A DNA stretch of 64,000 nucleotides from a bacterium (GTDB lineage Bacteria > Verrucomicrobiota > Verrucomicrobiia > Verrucomicrobiales > Akkermansiaceae), in assembly GCA_018222765.1 (NCBI GenBank), contig JAAEZT010000001.1:83462-147461 (forward strand), in the 5' to 3' direction. The notes beneath the pieces are model-generated. The model searched no databases. It worked only from the letters and a program-made list of their open reading frames with translations, and was not told the origin of the DNA. Both the position numbers and the translations under genes were made by a program. This document shows, one piece after another, positions 19,095-27,979 of the stretch (position 1 is its first letter; every line of letters starts with the position of its first letter).

Positions 19095-20528
19095 CTAGCG
19101 CTCCTCCACTCTTCGAAACAGCGGGATTTCGTTGAGGGTGTAATAGACATCAGCATGCCAAAGCTTGGCACCTTTGGCGGACGTAACTCCTTTGGAGTTC
19201 AGGTGATGCACATGTCCTTGGACTCGGCCGCTCACGGTGAGTTCGACACCCAGACCATCCTCGCTGACCTTGGCACCCGTGATCTTCGGCGTCGCCTGAT
19301 CGACTTCCGGACTACCGTAGCTTTTTTGATAAATATACGTCCAGGCTTCCATGGCATAGCTACCAGGATTCCCCGCCGTCTTGGGATCGACCTTCTCCGT
19401 GAAATTAAGAACAAACCCTGTCGGAGTTACTCGCATCGTCTTGACCTCAAACGGAACTTTCCCGCTCCATCTTGTCCGCTTAAGAAAAGCGGATTTCTCT
19501 CTCGCTCCACGACCTACCCCACCAATAAATAGCGTGCCATCTTTCGCCATCCGAATCGGAATAACACCCGGTTCCAAGTCATCAAGAAAGGGAAAGACCG
19601 CTCCCTGGTAAAGGCCATTTACCATTTCCAAATCAACCCGCTGCAACTGTGAATTCATTTGCTCTCCGACAAAAACCTGTCGCTCGAAGGGACCGAATCT
19701 CCCACCGGACAAATCGGCAATCACGGCCGTCGGCGATTGCCCGACCCTCGCATGTGGCAAGACCACTGCCGGCGGCGTAATACGCGGATCCTTTTCCCGC
19801 TCGATCTGAATTCGCGAGCCGCTCTTGAGAGTCGGCGGCTCAGGCTGTCCCGCCAACTTTGCCGAAATACTCCCCACCGGGCTCCCCATGAATCCTCCGG
19901 GCTTGAGCCACTTCAATGAAGACGAGCCATTCCAAAGCCCCCGCCTTTCGGTATAGAAAAGATCACCCACTGCATTGTAACCAATCCCACCCGGAGAACC
20001 AACCCCCGGAATCTCCGGAACAATTTCCCCTTTCTTACTCATCCTTACCGCCCAGCCAGGCCACTTGCCATCCCCGGCCAGACCATCCATCCCAATCACC
20101 GCCCAACAATCTCCATGAGCATCCGGATCTGATCCAACAATTTGATTTTGAGTTTCCGCCGAAATATCTCCAGCGTCGGCGCGCGCCTCAATATCATTTG
20201 CTTTCCCGTCGCCATTAAGATCTTTTAAGAGAACCAGTCCGGACTGTTGCTGAACCCACAGCGCTTCGTCCCGCCAAAACAGTCCCAATGGCTCACCCAA
20301 GCCACTCGCAAAGAGCGTCCAGCTCACCTTCGAGAGGTCATCATCGTAGCATCCGCTTCCAATCCAAACCGCACCCCCACGACCGGAGATCGCGATCTTC
20401 TTTTCGGGAAGAAGCGCAATCGCACCCACCTCGATCACCTTACCCTCCGGCAAAGGAATGGCCTCGGTTTTATAATACTGTCCGTATGCTATAGATGCGG
20501 ACAAGGAGAGAGAGAGCAAGGCTTTCAT
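19095..20528 (-). CDS. Secreted PVC-type beta-propeller 'membrane-bound dehydrogenase' protein
   Basis: About 477 aa from ATG 20528; a GTG three codons upstream (20537) is possible. A signal peptide (MKALLSLSLSASIAYGQ) is followed by a six-bladed-propeller-like region with NHL/PQQ-type turns (GLGEPLGLFWRDEALWV, DLNGDGKANDIE). The C-terminal part (TGFVLNFTEKVDPKTAGNPGSY) resembles the Ig-like tail of the protein encoded at 30038-32872, so the two are paralogues in their propeller and tail. Such proteins are numerous in Planctomycetes and Verrucomicrobia, often next to c-type cytochromes, and are presumed to act on sugars or other periplasmic substrates; activity is unproven. Here it stands alone, convergent with the formate dehydrogenase operon. 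Confidence 0.75.
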   Translation of the reverse strand: MKALLSLSLSASIAYGQYYKTEAIPLPEGKVIEVGAIALLPEKKIAISGRGGAVWIGSGCYDDDLSKVSWTLFASGLGEPLGLFWRDEALWVQQQSGLVLLKDLNGDGKANDIEARADAGDISAETQNQIVGSDPDAHGDCWAVIGMDGLAGDGKWPGWAVRMSKKGEIVPEIPGVGSPGGIGYNAVGDLFYTERRGLWNGSSSLKWLKPGGFMGSPVGSISAKLAGQPEPPTLKSGSRIQIEREKDPRITPPAVVLPHARVGQSPTAVIADLSGGRFGPFERQVFVGEQMNSQLQRVDLEMVNGLYQGAVFPFLDDLEPGVIPIRMAKDGTLFIGGVGRGAREKSAFLKRTRWSGKVPFEVKTMRVTPTGFVLNFTEKVDPKTAGNPGSYAMEAWTYIYQKSYGSPEVDQATPKITGAKVSEDGLGVELTVSGRVQGHVHHLNSKGVTSAKGAKLWHADVYYTLNEIPLFRRVEER

Positions 20529-20631
20529 GAGACCCACTTCTGCAAAAAATGTCGCAGGAAGTCACCCGCGATTTTCGAGCAGGAAAAGATAGTAACCGAA
20601 AGTTTCACTTTGAACGCATCGGCACAACCAT

Positions 20632-21234
20632 TCAACGTCGCCCCTCAAACGCCCTGGAAAGCGTTAGCTCATCGGCAAACTCCAATCCTCCGCCAGCCGG
20701 CAGACCCTGCGCCAACCTCGTCACGGAACAATCACAACTCGAAAGAACATCGGAGAGGTAATTCGACGTCGCTTCACCCTCGACATCCGAACTCGTCGCA
20801 AGAATCACTTCCGCTCCCGGCGTGTCGCGAACCCGGCGAACCAACTCACCAATCCGCAAATCCTCCGGCCTCACCCCATCGAGCGGAGACAAACGCCCGC
20901 CCAAGCAATGATACAAGCCGCGAAACACTCCCGAGCGTTCGATGGGAAGAACATCAGTCGGCTGCTCCACCACACAAAGCACCGCAGTATCACGCCCCTG
21001 TTCACTGCAAACGGCACATCCGGATTCACCGGTGAAAAATCCGCAGGTCGGACAGGCCCTCACAATCCCGGCACATTGCTGCAAGGCCCCCGATAACTCT
21101 CGCGGCGACGCCTTCGGGCTCTGCAAAAGAAACACCGCAATCCTCTCCGCGCTCCGCGGGCCAACTCCGGGGAGCCGCTTTAACTCACTCACCAGAGCGC
21201 GCACTTCGGCGGGGTATTCAATTCTAGCCATCAA
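20632..21234 (-). CDS. recR: Recombination mediator RecR
   Basis: 200 aa, the usual length. The order is helix-hairpin-helix (LKRLPGVGPRSAERIAVFLL, about 18-37), a Cys4 zinc finger (CPTCGFFTGESGCAVC, about 61-76) and a TOPRIM domain (LCVVEQPTDVLPIERSG, with conserved Glu). RecR works with RecF/RecO to load RecA at gaps and stalled forks. The start overlaps the end of the upstream membrane-protein gene by 11 bases, so the two are probably translationally coupled. ATG codons 1 and 2 are adjacent (MM), and either may be used. No dnaX or ebfC neighbour, a common partner elsewhere, is present. Confidence 0.95.
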   Translation of the reverse strand: MMARIEYPAEVRALVSELKRLPGVGPRSAERIAVFLLQSPKASPRELSGALQQCAGIVRACPTCGFFTGESGCAVCSEQGRDTAVLCVVEQPTDVLPIERSGVFRGLYHCLGGRLSPLDGVRPEDLRIGELVRRVRDTPGAEVILATSSDVEGEATSNYLSDVLSSCDCSVTRLAQGLPAGGGLEFADELTLSRAFEGRR

Positions 21235-21733
21235 CGTGTGAACTCGATTCAGCAGCGTGATCGCTGTTCATGGGAATGACGACATTCTCAACCGCCACAC
21301 TCAAAGAAATCTCACACGGCATGACATGGTTGTGCGCATATATCGCCGCCGACATCCATCCCCATATCACTCCGAGAATCATCCCGAAGGGTTTCCAAAA
21401 AATCCCCCAGACCGCAAAGCAGGGAAGCAGAGCGACCGACAAGAACACCGCCGACATTCCCAGAATCGCCCGACGCCCGTCACCCGGCGTTCCCAGAATC
21501 GCAAAGACTACGCCAAAAACCGCAAAGGCCGTCAGCAAAATCCCCACCGTTCCGGGTAATCCTATCTCGAAGTCGATCACCAAACTCCGTTCACTCAAAA
21601 CTCCCCGCAGAGCCTCGTTCGCACCATCAAAGATGCCCATCCTCTCCGTCGCAAACCCCAACCCCAGAGCAACAAAGCTCAGGATGATGAGTGGCCCGGC
21701 AACGTGGCCGGCTGGGCGAGGGCGGTGGGACAT
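21224..21733 (-). CDS. Small integral membrane protein of unknown function
   Basis: 169 aa. Hydrophobic segments at about 12-30, 58-82, 89-108 and 112-132 predict four membrane spans; the C-terminal 30 residues are polar. I recognise no family. The gene ends inside the first codons of recR (11-base overlap) and begins 51 bases after the clpX-like gene's stop, so it may be cotranscribed with clpX and recR on the minus strand. Confidence 0.65.
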   Translation of the reverse strand: MSHRPRPAGHVAGPLIILSFVALGLGFATERMGIFDGANEALRGVLSERSLVIDFEIGLPGTVGILLTAFAVFGVVFAILGTPGDGRRAILGMSAVFLSVALLPCFAVWGIFWKPFGMILGVIWGWMSAAIYAHNHVMPCEISLSVAVENVVIPMNSDHAAESSSHVDG

Positions 21734-21784
21734 GGCGTGAGAACTTCCTTAACAAATCTAAACTGTTTCGAAAAGGACTTAGAA

Positions 21785-23362
21785 TCAAGCGTCTTTGTAG
21801 GATTGCACCACCAACTCGCTGAGGAATTTATCCGGGTCTGCGACCGCGGCTTCAGTGAGCACGAATTCCTTCTGGTTGGTATTCTTCTGAATCAACTTCA
21901 GCCCAAACTGATAATCCCGAAAGATCTGCCGTGCGACTTGGAAGACGCTTCGGGCCTGCTCCCCTGCCGTTTTCACCAGCAACGCGACCGCATCATCTTC
22001 CAGCTTCACCACCACGCCGTGCTTGTCCTTAAACTCACGAATAAAGGCATCTACTTCCTGGCGGGCCTTCTCAACGACCAAATCCTGCCCCAAAAGACGG
22101 AATTTATCGAGATGCTCTTCCCGGTTGTCGATCAGATTACCATCGACAATCAACTCGCTCACCGAGGTCCCCGGTAGCTCGTATTTAAAGTCACGCAAGA
22201 TCCGCTCGCCCACCGTCATCAAACCACGGGCTCCCGTCTTCTCGTCGGCTGCCATCTCCGCGATGCGGGCGATGCCTTCGTCTTTGAATTGCACATCGAT
22301 CCCATAGGCTTCGAATTCGCGTTCATACTGGCGTAGCAAACTTCCCTCGGAATATTTCAAGATCGCTTCGAGATCCTGCGCTTCGAGATGTTCGCAAACG
22401 ACGCGCACTGGAATCCTTCCGATGAATTCCGCTTCGAAACCAAAGTCGATATAATCCTGTGTCGTGACGTGCTTGAACAATTCCTTGTCCATCGCCGGCT
22501 CGGATTGCTCGGCAGAGAATCCAATTTGCGAGGCCTGACTCCGCTTGCGCACGATCTTTTCCAGTCCGGAAAATGCTCCGCTCACGATAAATAAAATGTG
22601 ACGGGTATTGATATTCTCTTTCCCCTTCTTCCCACTCTGCATGTCCATCATCGACATCATCTGTCCGCGCATGTCACTGGGGTTGCGCACCGGCACTTCG
22701 GTTTCTTCCATCAACTTCAAGAGAGTCGTCTGCACTCCACGCCCGCTGACATCGCGACCAATCATGCCTCCGCTCGACGCGAGCTTGTCGATTTCGTCGA
22801 TGTAGATAATTCCGAACTCAGCTTTGGAAACATCGCCATCGGCTTTCTGCACCAACTCTCTGACCAGGTCATCCACATCTCCTCCGACGTAACCGGTCTC
22901 GGAAAACTTCGTGGCATCCGCCTTCACGAAAGGCACGCCAATCAATTCGGCGATGTGCTTCACGAGGTAGGTCTTTCCTACTCCGGTCGGTCCGACCACC
23001 ATGACGTTCTGCTTTTGGAGCTCCAGTCGCTCGCCATCTTCCCCCATCGACTTGAGAGCCTTGGCATGATTGTAGTGATCGCACACCGCAATCGCCAAGG
23101 CCTTCTTCGCTTCGTCCTGACGGATAACATAGCGATCGAGGTGCGCCTTGATATCGCGGGGTAGATAATCAAATTCAAAAAGCGTATTATCCTCCTCGAC
23201 CTCAACGGTGGCATCTCCATCCTCTTCCCGGGTAAAAACATCCCCCTCCATTCCGGGAAAAGTAAACCCGGATTTCCCAATCTGCCCGAACATCCCCTCA
23301 ATGGTTTTACGAAACTCATCGGGATCCGGTATCTTCGGGTCTTTCTTATCGTCGTCGCTCAT
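21785..23362 (-). CDS. clpX: ClpX-type AAA+ unfoldase without zinc domain and with a C-terminal extension
   Basis: 525 aa, against about 420 for typical ClpX. The N-terminal about 65 residues are acidic and hold no Cys4 zinc-binding domain. The AAA+ module has Walker A GPTGVGKT (124-131), pore loop GYVGGDVD, Walker B IIYIDEIDK, a sensor/arginine region (FIGRIPVRV) and sensor 2 (GARGLMTVGERIL). The ClpP-docking tripeptide IGF is present (SQIGFSAE), so partnership with ClpP is likely. About 110 residues follow the usual C-terminus, including a second alpha-domain-like stretch. ClpX unfolds substrates for ClpP; the altered ends suggest changed adaptor or substrate choice. No clpP or tig is adjacent. 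It is divergent from tRNA-Leu. Confidence 0.85.
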   Translation of the reverse strand: MSDDDKKDPKIPDPDEFRKTIEGMFGQIGKSGFTFPGMEGDVFTREEDGDATVEVEEDNTLFEFDYLPRDIKAHLDRYVIRQDEAKKALAIAVCDHYNHAKALKSMGEDGERLELQKQNVMVVGPTGVGKTYLVKHIAELIGVPFVKADATKFSETGYVGGDVDDLVRELVQKADGDVSKAEFGIIYIDEIDKLASSGGMIGRDVSGRGVQTTLLKLMEETEVPVRNPSDMRGQMMSMMDMQSGKKGKENINTRHILFIVSGAFSGLEKIVRKRSQASQIGFSAEQSEPAMDKELFKHVTTQDYIDFGFEAEFIGRIPVRVVCEHLEAQDLEAILKYSEGSLLRQYEREFEAYGIDVQFKDEGIARIAEMAADEKTGARGLMTVGERILRDFKYELPGTSVSELIVDGNLIDNREEHLDKFRLLGQDLVVEKARQEVDAFIREFKDKHGVVVKLEDDAVALLVKTAGEQARSVFQVARQIFRDYQFGLKLIQKNTNQKEFVLTEAAVADPDKFLSELVVQSYKDA

Positions 23363-23526
23363 GGCTGGACTATCGTTCTCCCAAGGAGCGAGGCAAGCGG
23401 GATTTTTGTTCTCTTTTCTCCCCTTGACCCCTTCCTCCCCACCTCGCTAAAGTCCCCCGTCGTCCGAGAGGAAATCCCGCATTCACTTGCATGATTTTCA
23501 CAAAAGCCGACACTGCCTGAGAAGAA

Positions 23527-23608
23527 GCCGGGATGGTGGAATTGGTAGACACGCGTGATTTAGGATCACGTGCCCTAGGGCGTGCAGGTTCGACCCCTGT
23601 TCCCGGTA
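23527..23608 (+). tRNA. tRNA-Leu (anticodon TAG)
   Basis: Acceptor GCCGGGA (23527-23533) pairs with TCCCGGT (23601-23607) with one G-U pair; the discriminator is A at 23608. The anticodon stem is CGTGA/TCACG, with loop TTTAGGA and anticodon TAG at 23561-23563. A long variable arm (TGCCCTAGGGCGTG region) marks a class II tRNA, and the T-arm contains GGTTCGA. The 3' CCA is not encoded. Confidence 0.95.
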
Positions 23609-23639
23609 CTTCAGCTCAAACTCAAATCCAAGCGGACCC

Positions 23640-23837
23640 ATGGACGAACTCAGAGAAAAACTCGCCGCTCTCGGCCTCAACGAGGATCAAATCGATGGCG
23701 TTATTGAAGCTTTTGTCGACTTCATTAAAGGCAAACTTCCCGACGGCATGGAAGGAATGGTCCAGGGACTTTTGGACGGAGGCAGCTCCGATGCCAACGC
23801 CCTCCTCGATCAGGCCAAAGGCCTCTTCGGCGGCTAG
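23640..23837 (+). CDS. Small acidic helical protein, unknown function
   Basis: 65 aa, starting 31 bases after tRNA-Leu. Composition is acidic and helix-forming (MDELREKLAALGLNEDQID), with a Gly-rich tail ending GLFGG. There is no signal peptide or membrane segment. The regular heptad-like spacing suggests a small helical bundle. Codon use is like its neighbours and the start is in good context, so I consider it real, but I cannot assign a function. It ends about 36 bases before the 3' end of rnpB, which is on the opposite strand. Confidence 0.65.
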   Translation: MDELREKLAALGLNEDQIDGVIEAFVDFIKGKLPDGMEGMVQGLLDGGSSDANALLDQAKGLFGG

Positions 23838-23873
23838 GCGACGCTCTCCGCCCTCAAAGTTCAGCGTTCAAAG

Positions 23874-24232
23874 AGGCCGCTCCCCTGTAAGCCGGATTCT
23901 GTTCCATCCACCCTATGTGGACTTCAGCAGTCATTTATCTTTGCGACTATTACCCGGGGATCAAACGGACGAGCAGCCCTTCCCCTGTTCTGTCTTGCAC
24001 TGTGAGAGGTTTACCCAGCCACCTCGGTCACCCTCGGCGCGGTGGGCTCTTACCCCACCATTTCACCCTTACCTCCCGAAGAAGGCGGTCTGTTTTCTGC
24101 GGCACTATCTGTCCGATGATCCTCGCGAATCACCGTCCCTCATTTTCATAAGGCACACTGCTCTGTAGTGTCCGGACTTTCCTCCAGTCCCCTTCCGAAG
24201 AAGAAAACCAGCGACTGCCCGGGGAGCGGACA
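23874..24232 (-). ncRNA. rnpB: RNase P RNA (bacterial type A-like)
   Basis: Read on the minus strand, the 5' part contains the universal GAGGAAAGTCCGGAC block (near 24187-24170) and the 3' part ends with ACAGAATCCGGCTTACAGG (near 23905-23887). The ends pair as helix P1: CCGCTCCCC (complement of 24221-24229) with GGGGAGCGG (complement of 23877-23885). Length is about 355 nt. This is the catalytic RNA that matures tRNA 5' ends. Exact ends are estimated from P1. Confidence 0.93.
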
Positions 24233-24423
24233 ACAAGGGTAATAGTCCCTCCGAAATATACCAGCCCGAATGTGCTCCCACAATTAGGAGAGCGGTCGTC
24301 CCTGCCCGTGAAATGCCCTTGGGCGCTTCCCTACAACCAAAACCCTCACCCACCTACCATTACAATGAGAGGGCTGATTTATCCTACCCGTCCTGCCTCC
24401 TCTTCGTTAAGCTCTGCGCAAGA

Positions 24424-25857
24424 ATGGCGGAAAGAAAGAAGAAAGGGAGCCCACTCATCACTGGGATCATGGGGCTAATTTTGCTTGGGGGCTCGATCGG
24501 GGCGATTTGGAAAAATGAGCATCGCTTTGACTACTATCAGGCGGCGAAGGCGACCGAGCCTGCAGAAGCCGTCGGCGACCTGACCGCCGACCGCTTGTTT
24601 TCCCACACGGGGAGCATGGATCAGGATCTCACCATGAGAGGGAACTATGTGCAGTCCTTTCGAGGGTTTCTTGAAGTCTCCCGCTCGGCGCAGATCTACG
24701 CCTGGGATCGCGACGAAGATGAAGATGGCGTTTACTGGAGCAAGGAATGGATGTCCTCCCTCGAGAACAACAGCCGAAATAGAGATTTCAAAAAGCTCCT
24801 GACATCCGCCAATATTCGCCCAAAAACTTATCAAGTCGCCGAGCTAAAAATCGCCACCAAACAGATTCAATTCGTCGATAAGAAGTATCAAATTCACCCC
24901 CGCAGTCTCGAGCTCTCGAAAAAGGGTACGGACGAGAAACTTACGACGCGAGGAGACTATTTCTACCTGGCTAAGGGCGGAGGAAATCAACTCGGCGACG
25001 AACGTCTGGCCTACCGCGGCCTACCGGTCCCAAAGACTGCGACCTACTTTGGAAAATGGGGCGAGGGCATCGCGGTGGCCCATCAGGCCGAGAAGAAATC
25101 AGGCCTAATCTCCGGTATGATCAGAGACAGAGGCATCCTTCATCACCTCGTGGCGGGAGAGCGGGAAACCGCTCTTGATTCGCTCAAAGCGCATTTGGCA
25201 CGCCTAAAGAACATTGTTCGCATCGCCGGTATCGCAGGCGCCACTTTTGGGAGCGGAATCTTTTTCTTCAACCTAACCCGCGTCCTCATTTTCATCCCTA
25301 TGATCGGCCCTTTTGTCAATCGACTCTCCGGCTGGCTTGGAATGCTCCTCGGCTTCCTCCTGGGCCTCATTACCCTAGTGATCGCTTTCCTGACCAGCCA
25401 ACCGCTGATCCTCGCGCTCTTTATTCTCGCCCTTGGAGCCGGGCTATTTTCCCTGTGGAAAAATGCCAAGCGGAAACGCGCACATGTTCAAACGCAGATC
25501 TTCAAAACGCTGGGCCATTTTCCTTCACAAAACAAACTGGGGGAACTAGAATTTATCAAACTCTGGCAGCTAGTAGCCGAGGATGGTGAGATCACCGAGT
25601 CCGAACAAAAACGGCTCAATAAGTGGACCAAGCGCCATCGCTGGAGCTCGGCAAAAGTGGTCGAACTGACTCAACAGGCTCGGGAGGAACTCTCCAAGAC
25701 GAGCAAGCGGGAGAAACTGGAATCGCTCATTCAATTCTCACTTGCTGATGGTCGTATCGACCGGGCCGAGATGAAGAGTCTGGAGCATGCCGCCGGGAAA
25801 ATCGGAGTTCGGGGGCCGGAGCTATCAACAATGATCCTCCAGTTGCAGCGAAGCTAG
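24424..25857 (+). CDS. TMEM43-family membrane protein with C-terminal TerB-like domain
   Basis: 477 aa from ATG 24424. The frame is open further upstream (24313), but that part overlaps the probable rnpB promoter and has no signal, so I reject it. One membrane span near 12-30 (ITGIMGLILLGGSIGAIW) precedes a large extracytoplasmic domain (about 45-275) with the TMEM43 pattern (SVEMYxW-like SAQIYAWDRDEDE). Three spans follow at about 280-370, then a cytoplasmic C-terminus (about 385-477) with two TerB-like repeats (LVAEDGEITESEQ; SLADGRIDRAEMKSLE). Bacterial TMEM43 proteins are uncharacterised; TerB domains occur in tellurite/stress and membrane-linked systems. The assignment is by eye and moderately sure. 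Confidence 0.65.
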   Translation: MAERKKKGSPLITGIMGLILLGGSIGAIWKNEHRFDYYQAAKATEPAEAVGDLTADRLFSHTGSMDQDLTMRGNYVQSFRGFLEVSRSAQIYAWDRDEDEDGVYWSKEWMSSLENNSRNRDFKKLLTSANIRPKTYQVAELKIATKQIQFVDKKYQIHPRSLELSKKGTDEKLTTRGDYFYLAKGGGNQLGDERLAYRGLPVPKTATYFGKWGEGIAVAHQAEKKSGLISGMIRDRGILHHLVAGERETALDSLKAHLARLKNIVRIAGIAGATFGSGIFFFNLTRVLIFIPMIGPFVNRLSGWLGMLLGFLLGLITLVIAFLTSQPLILALFILALGAGLFSLWKNAKRKRAHVQTQIFKTLGHFPSQNKLGELEFIKLWQLVAEDGEITESEQKRLNKWTKRHRWSSAKVVELTQQAREELSKTSKREKLESLIQFSLADGRIDRAEMKSLEHAAGKIGVRGPELSTMILQLQRS

Positions 25858-25959
25858 ATTGTCGTTTCTCATCTTGGTGGGTTGTTGAGGAAATTTCTAT
25901 CCGCAATCGGAGCGTAGCGCAGATAGCCGATGAAAATCTTCACTAGTCAGGGAGGCTGG

Positions 25960-26856
25960 TCACCACAGCTTAAGCACATCGGCGGGGTTGCGGAATTTCA
26001 CGGCGGGGGGATGAAATTCTCCTTCGCGGAGTTTCTTCAGGAATTCAGCGGGATATTCTTCGATGAATTCGCTCTCGCCGGAGAGGAGCTCGAGAAAGCC
26101 GGGAATGCCGCCGCAGTCTTCGGGTGGGCAGAGGCCTTCGCCGGCGTGCATCATGGGAGTGAGCCCGGGAGAGGTTTCTTCCTGCCCTGCTCCGACGAGA
26201 TTCTCGAAGGTGACGAGGTGCTCCCAATTATCACTGAAGTCATAGACGTAATGGAATTGTGGTTCACTCTCGAAAATAGCATCGACGATTCGATTCCCGA
26301 CGCCGCAGAAGTCATTCTCCCTGACCTCCTCAACCGGGTTGCTCGAGAAGGTGGCTTCAACTTTTCCCTGGGAACGGAATTCAAATTGATGCTGGTGCCG
26401 GTCCTCCCATCCCATGGAATCCTGAATGGCACAGTGCAGATCAAAAAATGAGGCATCGCCGGGAAGACTGAATCTTCGCCACAGCAGCGGATCGCTTCCG
26501 CTAAGTTCAACTTTAAAAATCATGCGCGCGGGACTTTTCAATGGTTTATATTGTGACTCGCCACTCTCTTCGTCCCCGTCGAGCAATTCATCGAGCACTC
26601 CACCCTCTTTCAGTTGTTCCGCAAAGCTCTCGATCATTTGCGATCCGGCATCGCTCTCCATGACTTCCTTCATGAAGGCCTCAACCTCTTCCTCGCTTGC
26701 ATCGTCGCCGGGGAAAGCGTTCATCATCTCGTTGAAGCGACGGAGCGACTCGTCGGAAATTTCGCCTGCGGCATCGGCCGCTCCTTTGTCAAAGGGCACA
26801 ACATTTTCGGGGCCTTCATCCTGACCGTCTGGGGGCTCCGCTCCGTCAATAGACAT
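25960..26856 (-). CDS. pRiA4b ORF-3-like domain protein
   Basis: 298 aa from ATG 26856; a TTG eight codons upstream (26880) is also in frame. Residues 1-100 are acidic and linker-like. The C-terminal about 180 residues match the plasmid pRiA4b ORF-3 family (PF07929): FKVELSGSDPLLWRRF, then DLHCAIQDSMGW, HQHQFEF, YVYDFSDNWEHLVTFE and CPPEDCGGIPGF. The family is widespread and its function unknown; the domain is often linked to nucleic-acid or SEC-C proteins. It stands alone, convergent with the TMEM43-like gene. Confidence 0.85.
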   Translation of the reverse strand: MSIDGAEPPDGQDEGPENVVPFDKGAADAAGEISDESLRRFNEMMNAFPGDDASEEEVEAFMKEVMESDAGSQMIESFAEQLKEGGVLDELLDGDEESGESQYKPLKSPARMIFKVELSGSDPLLWRRFSLPGDASFFDLHCAIQDSMGWEDRHQHQFEFRSQGKVEATFSSNPVEEVRENDFCGVGNRIVDAIFESEPQFHYVYDFSDNWEHLVTFENLVGAGQEETSPGLTPMMHAGEGLCPPEDCGGIPGFLELLSGESEFIEEYPAEFLKKLREGEFHPPAVKFRNPADVLKLW

Positions 26857-27060
26857 AGACACTTCATGCCAGAGAGCCAAAAACGAAGAAAGGCAATTCC
26901 CTCGTCAACTCTTGGTTTTCGTCACGGTGAGGGCACCTTCGTGACCCGATAATAAGGCGCCCGATGGAAAAACAAGACCGAGATTCAATGGCTGTGTTGA
27001 TTGCCCTTGGCGATTCATGATTCACTTCCTCATTTCCATCTGATATCTTCAAGCAGCGCC

Positions 27061-27804
27061 ATGAAATTTCTGATTCACACCTCACTCGCCCTTCTCGCGC
27101 TGGCGGCATTGAACTCCTGTTCCTCCAGACTCAGTGAGGCGGAACTCGCGGCCATCCTTACGGTCTCGGTGCCCAAGGCGACTCTCGCTCCCAATTCCTA
27201 CAAGCACCCCAGCGTCTTTGAATATCGCGACGACGGACGATCACCCCACGATGGGGTGGGCTTAATGGGAGGACTGGTCGGGGTGACCGCTGCGGACAAC
27301 GACCTCGCCGGATACCTCATCGGCGAAATGGTTGGAGACGCCGTCGGGCACGTAATCGCCGCGAATGAAAAAACGACCTTTAAGAAAAACTACGGAACCT
27401 ATTATTCCAGCCTGCGTGGAAAAGTCCCAAGCGATCTCACCTCCATGGTCACCAAGAGAGTCGAAGCGCAGGTCAAAGCCAACCCCTTCTTTGGCCCCCG
27501 CCTGAAGGATCAGGGCCGTCATCAATTTTCGGTGCGAATCAAACACCATTTTCTCAGCCGCAATGGAAGCGGCCCGCGTAACCAACAGCCTCTCATGAGT
27601 GCCTACGTCCAACTCGAGGTCACCCTTTACGGACCCGGTCTTCGCGTCCTCTACACCGGGACCTATCTCGGCAAATCCCGCATCGCGATGGACATCCCGA
27701 CCCTCGCCTCTAGTAAATTCATCAGTCGTGATGCCTTCCGCGAAGCGGTCAATGATGCTTGCAAGAAGTTCGCCTATGAGCTTCGCACGAAGTCCGGGCG
27801 TTAG
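27061..27804 (+). CDS. Lipoprotein of unknown function
   Basis: 247 aa from ATG 27061; an upstream in-frame ATG (27001) would bury the signal. The lipoprotein signal is clear: MKFLIHTSLALLALAALNSC, with Cys20 in the lipobox. The mature part has a glycine-rich hydrophobic stretch (GLMGGLVGVTAADNDLAGYLIGEMVGDAVGHVI, here described only by position 82-114) and a beta-rich C-terminus. It resembles envelope lipoproteins of the YajG/LPS-assembly size class, but I do not recognise a family. Confidence 0.7.
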   Translation: MKFLIHTSLALLALAALNSCSSRLSEAELAAILTVSVPKATLAPNSYKHPSVFEYRDDGRSPHDGVGLMGGLVGVTAADNDLAGYLIGEMVGDAVGHVIAANEKTTFKKNYGTYYSSLRGKVPSDLTSMVTKRVEAQVKANPFFGPRLKDQGRHQFSVRIKHHFLSRNGSGPRNQQPLMSAYVQLEVTLYGPGLRVLYTGTYLGKSRIAMDIPTLASSKFISRDAFREAVNDACKKFAYELRTKSGR

Positions 27805-27979
27805 GAAGAGTATCCTGGAACCGCTTCCTCAAGAATCGCCTCGATGGATTTGCGTTCGCGACTGCCGAGGCAGTCTAATTCCTCGACTCATTCCTCGCCG
27901 ATCTCAAAACCCATACCCTCGCCGACAAGGCAGCGTAGCCCAAGATGGCGAATCAGCTTCGAAAATTACTTTCCGATTC

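Noticed and set aside
20247-21035. Plus-strand open frame across the propeller gene start and recR
   Set aside because: Covers two clear minus-strand genes, is rich in Pro/Arg/Ser as shadow frames are, and has no start signal.
22598-23164. Plus-strand open frame opposite clpX
   Set aside because: Antisense to the AAA+ core; no recognisable protein.
27805-27979. Possible pseudogene in the gap before asnS
   Set aside because: Stops in all frames and no stretch of family-like residues; treated as non-coding.
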